Shown piece by piece: positions 12,036-22,379 of a stretch of DNA of 64,000 nt. The stretch covers positions 45,884,831 to 45,948,830 of the forward strand of contig JBCFYV010002255.1 of the NCBI GenBank assembly GCA_039000515.1. The letters are read 5' to 3'. A program made the position numbers and the translations under genes. Numbering within the stretch: the first letter of the stretch is position 1; the number at the start of each line of letters is the position of its first letter. Under the pieces are notes generated by a model. The model saw only the letters and a program-made list of their open reading frames with translations, was not told the origin of the DNA and ran no database searches. Source of the stretch: Timema cristinae (taxonomy: Eukaryota; Arthropoda; Insecta; Phasmatodea; Timematidae).

Positions 12036-13125
12036 CAGTGTTTGTTGTAGATGGTGGGTACCTTCTTCATATCATTATTTAGCCAATACCAGCGACTTAC
12101 AGGATTATTTGCATGACATATTCATCTTATATGATGAAACATTTTAAGTGTTCATCAAAAGTAGTGTTTGATGGTTATTACGGTCCACAGAACACTAAGG
12201 CAGAGGAGCAGCAAGAAAACCTCGGTAGATTTAGCAATAGATCTTGGTATGGCTGCCACATCCTCTCAGGAAGAGTTTCTAGCAAATTGCAAAAACCAAA
12301 CACGTTTTATCAAACCTCTAACACCCATTATACGGAATTGTGGCATCTTGGTCCAGTTATCAAGCGGAGATGCAGATTGTCTTATTGTTTTGACAGCCAT
12401 TGAGTTATCAGCTGGGCATCAGGTAACAATTATAACTGATACAGATATCCTTACCATGCTAGCTGTGCCTGAACTTTCAAACAGTAAGCTCTCTCTTCTA
12501 ATTCCTAGAAAAACTGCCAAACCTGATAAAATTAACAATATTGTGGAGCTCCAAGAAGCTCTAGGTCCTGTAAAAAACACCCTCCTGTTTACTCCTTATG
12601 AAGTAGCTTCAGCGGGAGAACTGTTTATTTTGGGTCTGTACAAAAAAGAATACTGCAACTCCCTAGACAAGCTACGTTATAAAATATATGGCCAGACTGC
12701 AGCCCGTCAACACTCACTTAGAGTGTATCTGCAGGTGCAACAGTGGTTAGATAACCTGCTCACACCAACGGAATGGGGATGACAACTTATTGGAAAGGTA
12801 AATATATTAATTATTAAACTGAGGCAGTTTTTTGTTGCTTACATTCTAATTTATTCAATCTAAATTTATATAATATATTTAAAGAAAGTTTAAAAAATAT
12901 GAATTACTCGTCATGTTGTGATAACAGGAGCTTGTTCCTGTCATGACATTTCTCCCTCCAGCCCCGGAAAAGCTCTTGCATCTTATCTATTGTGAATGTA
13001 AGAAGAGCAGGCTGGCATGTTCTACAATGTGTCGCTGTTTGGGAGAAGTGTGCAGCAACTACCCTTTAACGTCTATCACTATGGATAGTGAAGAAAACAT
13101 GGACAACCTAATTAATATAATTTGA
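12036..13125 (+). pseudogene. decayed copy of a multicopy FEN/XPG-like (PIN-fold) gene
   Basis: A broken gene of an uncharacterised family that I know as many near-identical copies in animal genomes. Order seen: a VVDGG segment near 12,045; MMKHF...VVFDGYYGPQNTKA (12,130-12,200); a frameshift; RQRSSKKTSVDLAIDLGM; a GDADCLIVLTAIEL segment; ITDTDILTMLAVPEL; a C-terminal part with AARQHSLRVYLQVQQWL and PTEWG. The last Trp codon is TGA at 12,780. A 131-bp intron (GGAAAG|GTAAAT to ATAACAG|GAG) joins to ELVPVMTFLPPAPEKLL and a Cys-rich end (CECKK...CSTMCRCLGEVC). Acidic motifs FDG, DAD and TDTD resemble the metal-binding residues of flap endonucleases; this function is inferred. The block that should hold HAFTGCDT between NTLLF and TPYEV is absent. 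Confidence 0.75.
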
Positions 13126-13289
13126 AAAATAATCTCTAACATTAAATTTTTGAATTAGGTGAGAGAATTGTGTGTGTTAACTTTAAAAAATTCACTTGGG
13201 GATGAATTTAGACAGGACACGAGTGAAACTCATTTTTATTTATGCCTTGGAGACTGATTTACCAGTGCCTTTTTTGAACTTTTGGGTCT

Positions 13290-13439
13290 TCTACTATAAA
13301 AGCCAAGCCTCGGACTTTAGGGGATTTTTGATAAGTTGTTAGGTATGTAATTCTGAGCCGATCCTGAAATTTTCAGCTTTCTCTGAATTTTGTCTGGGTT
13401 ATTTGCTGATAATCCTGGACTACTGGCTTTTATAGCAGA
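13290..13439. mobile_element. possible small MITE with 16-bp inverted ends
   Basis: TCTACTATAAAAGCCA at 13,290-13,305 is the reverse complement of TGGCTTTTATAGCAGA at 13,424-13,439 with one mismatch. The 150-bp span and short terminal inverted repeats fit a miniature transposon, but no clear target duplication is seen. Confidence 0.35.
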
Positions 13440-13884
13440 CTTGATTAAATTCTATTTCCTAGACATTTTGTTTACTAAAATAGATTTTTCTGTTGGTGAT
13501 CATGACAAAGATGACATTTTAAACAAGGAAAAAAAAAACTTCTTTGATTAAAACATGAAGCCACAAAAAAGCAGGAGAATTTGAAATATGATTTCAACAA
13601 ATAGTGAAATATAAAAAATATATACTAATATAGGGTGGGATCCGGCTAATTCGACATCAATTGATATAAAAAATTGAATAAATCAAACCCACCATGTTCC
13701 TCATGAAATCCCTCTTTAAATCAAAGGTAAGAAATAGCATTTAATTCAAATTTTAAAAGGAAATGTTTGGATAATTCAACGCCTATATATTGTTAATTTA
13801 TTCAAGTTTATACTCATTTCAAACCTAGCTTAACAATCTTTACTAAATCACCTCATATGCCAAGAAGGTCAAATAATACTAATA

Positions 13885-15777
13885 CAGTAGAGCATTGATT
13901 AACCAAATGTCAATCAACCGAACGCCTGTTTTAAATAATGTAACATGGCAAATGAATGATGTGCAAGAAATAAAAACAGCCTGTGCGGTGGCGCGGTGCA
14001 ATGACCTTGCGCACAACGCCGGGCCAAGCCAGATAAAATGATGCTCACCACTACACTTGTGCTCCTCCACTCCCTCTAGCCACGTCAGTTGTTGTGTTGA
14101 ATAGTTCTGTGATCTTTTGTTTGCAGTTGAATGTTTTAGTCTTGTGACTTATTGAGTATTTTGTAAGTGAAATGTCGTCTACAAAGGAAAAAAGTCGTAA
14201 TGTGTTAATTATTGAAAAGAAAATTGAAATCATCAACAGATTACAAAAGGGTGAGTCGGCTTCGTCACTGGCAACATTTTATAATGTAGGTAAGGCTTGT
14301 ATATTTGATATTAAGAATAAGAAAGATGTAGTGTTGAATTTTGCTTCAAAGCTAGACAGTGAAGATGGGTCTAAAAATTATAAAAGGCTATGTTTTGATG
14401 GTTTGTGCAGAGAAGAAGCAAAGGAGAACCAATATCTGGCCCATTACTGTGTGAAAAACCCCTTGAAATGAATGCGAAACTTGGTGGTCCACCTGACTTC
14501 AAAGACAGCACCGGCTGGTTAAAAAACTTCAACTCTCGCCATGGCATTCGGGAATTAGAGATCCAAGGAGAGTCATTGTCTGGTGACTCAACAGCAGCTG
14601 AAACAATTAAAAGTTCCTTTTCAGAATTTCTTAAGAAAGAAGAATACATGCGTGATGATGTGTATGACACTGATGAAACCGGGCTGGGTTGGAAATCTCT
14701 GCCAAGTAAATCACTTGTTTCAAAAGGGGAAGCTAAAGCCCCAGGTTTTAAAGCAAGCAAAGCACTGGTTACGATTCTTGTAACTGCTAATGCTTCTGGA
14801 AACCAAGGGTTGCCACTTTTGATGATCAAAAAAGCTAAGAAACCCCGTTGTTTCAAAAATGTAACATGTCTCCGACTTTCTTATAAAGCCCAGAAAAATG
14901 CATGTAAATTGTTCATGGAATGGTACAAAAACGAGTTTATACCCAATGTAAAGGCTTTCAGGAAGAAATTAAATAAAACTGGAAAAGTGCTTCTCATACT
15001 GGACAATGCTCTGTGCCACTCAGAGGCATAGGATTTAAATGCTGTTGATGAAAATTTTAGTGTTGTGTATTTGCCTCCGAATGTAACTGCACTTTTGCAG
15101 CCAATGGACCAGGGGGTCACAGAAAAAATGAAACTGATGATCAAGAAAGAAGTTTTTCGTTGGTTACTTTTGGTGTCACAACATTTGCAAAGGCCATTAA
15201 CTATTAAAGACTGTGCTTATATGGTGGCAGATGCATGGACTGTGCTGACACAAGACAACCTAAAAGAGGCTTGGAATAGGCTGCTACCAGAAGAGAGAAA
15301 CAAAACCCCCCTGACAAAATGAAACAAATGATAATAATGATAATGATTTGGAAGAAAATGTAGAGATGTGTTCGAGCATTCCAAAATTTTCTGAATGTGA
15401 CAGAGAAGATACCAAATCCTGGCTTCAAAATGATATTGATGACCCTGGTTATCAAATCATGAATGAAGATGAGATAGTAAGTTATTTCCAAGACAGATGA
15501 AATGTCAGATGAAGAAGAAGATGAATGTGGAAACATCCCTAGCGAGAATGAAAGTGGCCCAAGTAACGAAGAGGCTTATACAGCCTAAACTACTGCAATG
15601 GTGTGGCACAAAAAACAGACAGAAAGTTGTCCAACACTACTTCTTCTTTTAAAAAGGTTGCGTGATTTAGCAGCCAAAAGAGAAAATCAAAAATTGTGAA
15701 CACAAAAATTAATGATTACTTTTGTTAGCATACTTTTCTTGATACTGTAAATAGCCATCTTAGCTGTTCAGTTCAAG
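13885..15777 (+). mobile_element. Tigger/pogo-type DNA transposon, 3' end lost
   Basis: The left end CAGTAGAGCATTGATTAACC after a TA dinucleotide (13,883-13,884) is a typical Tigger terminal inverted repeat. A decayed transposase gene follows. The matching right terminal repeat was not found. The sequence is interrupted at about 15,778 by a SINE, which carries further insertions. Confidence 0.85.
14172..15700 (+). pseudogene. Tigger transposase pseudogene (CENP-B HTH + DDE)
   Basis: The N-terminal CENP-B-type helix-turn-helix begins MSSTKEKSRNVLIIEKK. After a frameshift near 14,405 the second DNA-binding domain (RRSKGEPISGPLLCEK, then STGWLKNFNSRHGI) leads into the catalytic core. The three acidic positions are visible: VYDTDETGLGW, VLLILDNALCHSEA and the VTALLQPMDQGV block. 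Breaks: the frameshift near 14,405-14,471, an in-frame TAG at 15,029-15,031 right after CHSEA, a stop at 15,320-15,322 with a frameshift, and more stops near 15,500-15,600. The C-terminal LKRLRDLAAKRENQKL is still readable at about 15,650-15,700. These elements cut and paste at TA sites; this copy cannot encode active enzyme. Confidence 0.9.
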
Positions 15778-16034
15778 GGTGGCCTGGAGATCTAGGGGTA
15801 AGCTGTCGGACTCCTGTGCTGGGGGTCTGTGGGTCCGAGGTTCAATCATCAGTCCCAGCACAGATATATTTGATTGCCAAACCCTTCTTTCACCTCTGAC
15901 AAGACGTGTATTAATCATAACTTGTGAAAGTGTGGAATGCAAGGCCTCCATCGTGGTTCGGATTCCACATTAAACTGTAGGTCCTTCATTTCATCTCACA
16001 ACCACTCTACCATTTCTCATTAGTGTATGTGTGT
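15778..16034 (+). mobile_element. SINE head and body (split copy, left part)
   Basis: Same family as 6,370-6,670, here on the plus strand. It has an A box (GAGATCTAGGGGTA), a diverged B box (GGTTCAATCATC), and the body through TTCATCTCACAACCACTCTACC. The match stops at the word GTGT (16,031-16,034) where an LTR begins. The remaining 3' end resumes at 17,855. Confidence 0.88.
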
Positions 16035-17854
16035 TGTAATGTTTCCCGTCCCATGGATCTCTCCTCTGATAATTAGCCTGGCCCGCTAATTAAATTAGTT
16101 GTTTATTGTGGAAGCATGCCCACAGTAATCGGACACGTCGGGAGGGTGCGTGGACGTTAATGAAACTATCTGTGGCTTACAAGCGAACTTGAGCGGTTAA
16201 CTGTGGTTGAGTTATATGAGAAGAGTTTGAGTCAGTTTTCCACGGTACGGACTCGGATGTGTACGTGTGTTGAACGTGAACGCCTGGGTGTGAAGACCCT
16301 CTGTCTCCGTTGGGAGGATTTGGGGAACGAAGTTTTGTGGCAGGGGTAAGGTAGACCCATTCGTATTAATTAATCCTTAGCTAATTATTAGCTATCTATT
16401 TCAACTAGCTAGATTGATCACTTATGATTTTTGTCTAATGGCACTACTAGTATGATAAATACATAATGAGTCAGAACATTTTATGTACATGTTATTGTAT
16501 GCAGCGAGGGGTTATAGTTATGTAAATAATATATTTATGTTATATACTTAAGCTTGTTATTAGTGTACTCACATTACCAGACAGACAGTTTTGGAGCAGT
16601 AACTTAGAATGTTGAGTCCTATAATGTTGGGGTCCTAGAATGTTAGTGGTATTTATAACTTCTGAAGTTACGGTTAAATTGTTTTGATATTTGTAAAGAG
16701 AGGTTATATATTTGGTTGGACCCTTTCTACATATTTATGGGGTTTGTAGGGTCTGGGTTCGACGTCTGGGGACGGGAGTTTGGGTTCCGGACTGTGTACG
16801 GTCAACCACGGACCACATCAGCGGTACTTCTTCACTGGTTGCATACCTGGGGCTAGTGACCAGAGGCACTCACGAGTGGCCGACCCACTGGACACCCCTG
16901 AAGTTCCACGAGAAGTGTATGGTTACGCGCAGGACTTGCATAGACCGCTAAGTGCTATATTTGTGTTCTTTTTTTCTCTCTCGCAAAGACGATGGTATTT
17001 GAATACGGACTTTAGATGGCACTATTTTAGAAAGTGACTGGTGTGCCTATTGTAGAGTAGTGTTAGGTTTAGTTGAGATATGCACATTAATTAATTTTTT
17101 TTGCAGTGGTCACTCGCAGCTCCCAATGTTTATATTTTCTGAAGTATGTGTCAAGTCAATAAATTGTTTTCCGTGATAAGTTTGTAAAGTAGTTTACTAT
17201 TTATTTTTAAACTAACCTATTAATGTTTAGACTTATATTTTCACTATTAAATAATTATATGATTCACACATTCCATTCATGCTTATAACTTGAATCTATT
17301 GTCTAATGAAATTAAGATTAAGGCTTAACCAGACATTTAATTGGAAATATTTTAACCAAAATAATGTGTGAATTTAACCTTGAGATAAGGAATAATTGTG
17401 TATATAGTCTGTTTTTTTTTTGTGTAAGCCCTTCTGGCTTATTGAACAATATTTGTGTTGTTAACTATTACAGTGACCCTAGGTACCCATTTTCCGGGGT
17501 TGGGATAACTCTCATCTATATTAGGAATTATCAGGTATGGCAGATGTGATCATGGTAACCCCATGAAGTGAAGGCCTATGGGTTTAATGGGGAGCCTCGT
17601 TGTCTTCCAAGCAGTTTATACCTGACCGAGAGGTCTCTTATTTGTCTGGGTCTACCTTACGAGGGGGAGTGTTAATCTTCATATCTACATCTGGCGACTG
17701 AACGAATTTCCTCGTTAATGTTCAGACTCACTATCGCCAACGAGGTGGCGCCCAACAATAAACACTCTCTTGGGGTCGACCTTAAATTTAGGGGACCATT
17801 GCCAATAGCTCTATGACCACGCCCTTCTCCACTGATGCGATGCGGGATGTGACA
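16035..17854 (+). mobile_element. 1.8-kb solo LTR inserted in the SINE
   Basis: The segment starts TGTAATGTTTCCCG and ends GGGATGTGACA, so it has the TG...CA ends of a long terminal repeat. Its borders are defined by the SINE it splits: SINE sequence stops at GTGT and resumes at GCGT (17,855-17,858), a 4-bp duplication with one C/T difference. It is more GC-rich than its surroundings, with no coding domains. Nothing beyond the LTR is present, so it is a solo LTR. Strand is assumed from the SINE. The internal word TGGCGCCCAACA near 17,743 resembles a lysine-tRNA primer site but lies inside the element. Confidence 0.7.
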
Positions 17855-17889
17855 GCGTACAACCTGAATGGGTAGTAATATGCGGTGTT

Positions 17890-17924
<35 letters not shown>
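17855..17924 (+). mobile_element. SINE 3' end and tail (split copy, right part)
   Basis: GCGTACAACCTGAATGGGTA, then a GTAATATGCGGTG word and an AAT-repeat tail. This is the 3' end of the SINE started at 15,778, separated from it by the LTR. Confidence 0.85.
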
Positions 17925-18146
17925 GCACTGTGTCTTACTACCCAGTCAGGTTGTACACTTAAGTACTAATTACGTTAATGGGTTAGAAATTGGGAAGGTT
18001 TTATATAGAAGAAGTAAACCTACATTTGGGTAGAGGGAGAGTGGAAAACCATTTAGGAAAAACCATCCCCAGTTCACTAGAACGAGATTCGAACCTCAAT
18101 CTCCTTGTCCTTGGCAGTCTAGCCAACTACGCCACCGAGGCGGGAA
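17925..18146 (-). mobile_element. second tRNA-derived SINE subfamily
   Basis: On the minus strand the head reads CCTCGGTGGCGTAGTTGGC (A box) with the B box GGTTCGAATCTCG. The tail-proximal end is related to the first SINE (CACAGTGC on the minus strand), but the body differs (a GGTTTTTCCTAAATGG segment). It sits tail-to-tail against the AAT tail of the split SINE. Confidence 0.85.
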
Positions 18147-20199
18147 ATGTCATATAAAGCTAGAGCAATAGACACAGAATGTAAGGAGTTTTGTACCAGC
18201 GGCAAACGGGTTTCCTAGATTAGGGATGTGTTGTCTCAGCTTCCACCACTTCTCTGAGACAATGTAATCACGCGATGCCCCGAGTGACCAAAGTCTGCCA
18301 TTTCCATATATTAGTTTTTATAAGTTTTACATTTTGGGTTAAAGTTTTTAGTGTTTTTTCTTGTATGTATAGACTGTGTATATGTGTTTTATATATCATA
18401 AATCAAATGTTTGTGTTTATATGAAGCATATTTTGATGTTATTGATGTGTACCAGCAGACTAGATATTCATAAAAATGGTTAGTTCGAATTTTGAGTATT
18501 TTCAGATATCCCTTGGACTTGAAATTAAAAAAAGTTCTACTCTATATGTTTGTGGTACACAATCTAGAAATTGCCAAAATTATGGTTTGAGTTTAAACTT
18601 TTTTTTCTACGCACAGGTCTTATTACCTATGTGAGCTCTCTCCAAATTTCTGACTTTAAACTCTATCTTTATTTAATTTTAACAGTTATAAATAGGCAGA
18701 AAATTCTTAGACACCAAAAATGTTTAAAATAGGAATAAAAAATATGGAATATAGACAGCAAAAGGAAAAAAAGCAAGCACATAATAAGCAATATAAAAGG
18801 TATTTTCTTATTCATATTGATGTATTTCTTTTAGTACCAGGTCTCACGCATATATTGAGTGGAGGAAGAGTAAAAAAACACCTCAAGTACACCAGAAAGA
18901 GATTATAATTTCAATATCCCATTCAACAGCAGTCCAGTCTACTGCGGGAATGACACCTTAGACCATAGGACCAATGACGCAGGTCACATGATGTTAATCA
19001 ATAGATACTTTTCTAGATGTTCAGTCATCAAATGAATTATACTTTCAGATAAAATGTTTTTTATTATTTGAAATGTTTCATTATGGTTCACACAATGTCA
19101 CAGAACTAAATTTAAAATTTGTCCTTTCTGAAGAAGTTAAACATTTTCCCTGTCGTTTCCTCCCAAGATGTCTGCCACTGCTCCCATTGTCCTCCATCCT
19201 ATTTACTCTCATTGGAAATTATTTAACAAGAGTCAATTTTCAAACCTAATGCGAACATGTATGCCACAACTTACAAATTTTAAGAAACTGGACTTTCTCC
19301 TTCAGCAGAAAATCCATACCAAAGGCAAAATAAGAGCCAATAAAGGCAAATTATGGCTCTTATTTATAAAATAGGTAGAATACACATGAAAGGTGTTTAG
19401 AGGCTCTATAAAGTGAACATATTGTACTGAGAATAGCATGAAATGCCTGTTTGAGGATGGAGGACAAGAAAAGGCAAGATCTGGTTCCTAGTTAGAAATA
19501 ACTGTGTTTTATTCAAGTAAAATTGTGCAAAATAATTGTTTGGAAGTAAAATTTTATGGTTTTATATAAACATGCAATTATGTCATGATATTAAGGATTT
19601 TTAAAAATTATTTTGCAATTATTGCAATTTAATGTAGACCTAAATGATAACAAATAATTGTAGTTAAAATATAATGTACATGTCATAGGAAAAAGATAAT
19701 CAAATAATTTAAATGCAGGTTTATTAAAATTTTTATATACAGTCCTATTTTCATTAGAAGACTCTTTTTAGAAAACACAAAGATATTTTTAGTGGCCAAA
19801 TTTGATAACATTTATATTAATAGACTTTTGATCAAAAGTAACAGCTGCAGATCACATGACTTGACACATGAATATATGAAAGTGGATCAGTTAACTTTTC
19901 TAGCTGTTCCTGTAACATTTTACTAGAGAATTATTTAAAATTGTATGCTTATGCTTAAAAAGTCACCAAATATAACCAAAGACTATTTTATTATTGACCA
20001 AATTAAATGATTTTTTACTATTAACAAGTGAATAAATGTATGTATTAGTTTAAAGGTGTAATTTTTAACTAAAAGTGATTTTATTTGTTATTTTTACAAG
20101 TGTTCCCAATAGCATAATTATCCAACTTGTCATTTTTCTCTTTCTTGATCTAATACAAAGAGATTGTACCTATATTTTAATCTAAATGTTACTTCATAC
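18147..20199. other. intron sequence with a decayed SINE at about 18,829-18,990
   Basis: AT-rich intron e. Near 18,829-18,990 the order AGTACCAGGTCTCACGCATA, then CAATATCCCATTCAACAGCA, then CACCTTAGACCATAGGACC is a degenerate minus-strand SINE related to those at 17,925 and 38,614. The rest shows nothing recognisable; an open frame at 19,168-19,374 has no known domain. Confidence 0.4.
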
Positions 20200-20427
20200 C
20201 TTTTATCTCCGCTGGCAGAGGAATATCGGGATCTTGATTAGGTATGACTTTGGTTCCAAGCTCTATCAGCTCATTTAAGACCTCACCTCCTTGTTCATGG
20301 AACCTACTGTAGGTCCAAACATACAGCTCTAGGATGGAGATTGATACAGTCTCACTTTCACAACACTTTCTCAGAAATTGTAATACTTTTATTCTTGCTC
20401 CTTTTATGCGTTCAGATGCGTCTCGCT
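20200..20427 (-). CDS. AP4E1: AP-4 complex epsilon subunit, exon e (trunk)
   Basis: A 228-nt exon with acceptor GATGTTCTAG at 20,428 and donor AAAAG|GTATGA. I chose this acceptor because it supplies the two bases that complete the glutamate codon from exon d and gives LLGERDASERIKGARIKVLQ. That matches vertebrate AP4E1 (an LLAEGF-type start, then the LRLYAVQSYL helix) with only a two-residue gap. An upstream acceptor (GTGTTAG) would be out of phase. The later part (LELYVWTYSRFHEQGG) corresponds to the VMSWVLGEYSYLL helix. It ends with the first base of a codon completed in exon f. Confidence 0.87.
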
Positions 20428-21495
20428 CTAGAACATCCAATTCAAAACACTGGTCACTAACACAACATAAATGGCTAAATCAGTGATTGTTTTGACACAA
20501 TGTGTTTTCTGGACACTCATTTATTTGGTGGATAAACTACTTCATGCAGGAGTTTTATTTCATTTTTATTGGTAAATTAAAGGGATAGTGTACATTGTGT
20601 GTTCAAAAACACCAATAATTAAATTTTTCAAGTTAACTTAAGATATAACTCACAATATGCGTTTTAAATATAATTAATAAAGTAGTGATAGTTAAAATGA
20701 AATATAGTTTATAATTTAATTTTGTAGTGTAACAGTTTCTAATATTCATCATTGATATTTAAAAATAATATTTATGGCCAAAAATTTTCTTAGTGATGCA
20801 TCCATTCTTAAAAACATTTCAATGTTTAACAAACTAATGTATATAGCCCATCAATTTATACTTCTTTCTGGAAAAAAAAGGTCGCAAAGAGAGTTAATAT
20901 TTATTGTATTGACCCAACAATAAGCTGCCTGTAGTATAGACTTGACTCTATAAATATGATCTCTTTGATAGGAATAAAATAATGAATATCTTGAAATTAA
21001 TTTACTTTGAAAGTAAACAAATACACCCAATTTACTTCTTGCTTCCCTAATGCTTGCTAAGATTTTAGAATTTGTGTTGTGACTGTATTAATAAATGCAA
21101 AGAGATGTGTTTTCTTAGTATATAATTAGCCATATGTAATATTCCAAGTTTAGTAACCAAATACACTTAAATATTGTCACACTAGATTAATAGTGGCAAT
21201 AAAAAATGAAAAATAATTAGATATAGAAGGTCTTACCATTTCATTTCGTCAGTTATTTTGGAATTTTATTTTTACAATTAGAGTGGTGAGGATCAATTAC
21301 TTTTTAATAACCTTAACAAAGATATGTGGTAAAGAGCACCATCTGTTGTGGAAATTATAAACTATTTTGATATCACTATTTGAAGTCCATAGATAGCACT
21401 TGTTACATATTATCCAAGAACAGTAATCTTAAGATACATTATGGTGTTATGAAAAGCTATGGTTTTGTTTGCTGTAGTTTATAATATATACTTAC
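20428..21495. other. AP4E1 intron d
   Basis: A 1,068-bp AT-rich intron between two exons; no inserted element recognised. Confidence 0.7.
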
Positions 21496-21697
21496 CGCCA
21501 AGTAAAGCTGTTTTTATTTTGGCCTGTATCCCTTTTGAATTATTTTTATTTCTTAATGGCAAAGTTTTTATTAGAGCCGCAATATGCCAATAATTCTCTG
21601 TGCTAGGATATATTTCTGTCAGCTTGACCACAAGATCCGTTAGGTGAATCCGTAAATAAACATTTGTTTGGCAATGTTTGTTTAGGTACTCCAAAAC
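21496..21697 (-). CDS. AP4E1: AP-4 complex epsilon subunit, exon d (trunk)
   Basis: A 202-nt exon between acceptor GTTAAAAAG at 21,698 and donor GGCG|GTAAGT. It starts in phase 0 with VLEYLNKH and reads LTDLVVKLTEIYPSTENYWH. With this acceptor the join to exon c has exactly the vertebrate length between the TLELL motif and LEYL. The acceptor has a weak pyrimidine tract. The segment aligns with the LVGKIAELAEKYAPDNAWF helices of the epsilon trunk. The 5' side is the 22-kb intron holding the satellite. Confidence 0.88.
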
Positions 21698-22379
21698 CTT
21701 TTTAACAATGATCAAAACATTTTAGTGGATTGTAGTTTTTGCTTTAGCAAGTTTTTACACTCTTAAATGAGGAAGGCCAATTTAAAATACTTTGCCAAAG
21801 CACAAGTTCACAATTCTTTAGTTTTGTCTAAAAAAACATTTTCAAGAAAAATCCTACATCGTGTTATCTAATTGCAATGAATTTTAATATGATTCTTTTC
21901 TGATAATGGGCAAAGATAACTTAAGGTATATTTAATGTATGTGACCTATATAGTGTTTCCATACATAAAGATCAATGAACAAGATGGATCAATTTGTATG
22001 TGGGATGAACAGAAATGTCCCCAGTACAACTCATTTTAATGAGGCACATCAGTTAAATGGACATTGAGAAAAAAGCTGAGACATAGTGTTAGGAAAGTGC
22101 AATTAAAGTGTACATTATTTAATTTAGAAGAAAATAATATTTTTATAATAAAAGGGGAAAGGGATGGGGAAAAAGTTACTAAACTTTTACAGGAGTGGGT
22201 TTTGAAAACTCACCAACCCCTGCCATTATGGAAGTTTGTAGGTTTGAATAAGTTTGAAAAACACGGGGAAAATCAGAGAAATTTTTTAAAGATTCTCCAA
22301 AAAAAAAAACTATTTACATATGAACAAGTCTCATTTTATTTCACGGGAAAAAATTGTAATAAAATGTTTTTTTCATAAT
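21698..22379. other. start of satellite-bearing region; quality appears to fall
   Basis: AT-rich intron c. From about 22,130 homopolymer runs (AAAAGGGG and GGGGAAAAA types) become frequent. An open plus-strand frame at 22,064-22,378 has no recognisable domain. Confidence 0.35.

Noticed and set aside
16712..17037. Overlapping open frames in GC-richer sequence
   Set aside because: They lie inside the solo LTR, in two competing frames with no known domain.
17743..17754. TGGCGCCCAACA as a retroelement primer-binding site
   Set aside because: It is about 100 bp inside the element whose ends are fixed by the split SINE, so it is not adjacent to an LTR end.
22064..22378. 104-residue plus-strand open frame
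   Set aside because: Lysine-rich frame in a region of swelling homopolymers at the satellite edge; no domain.
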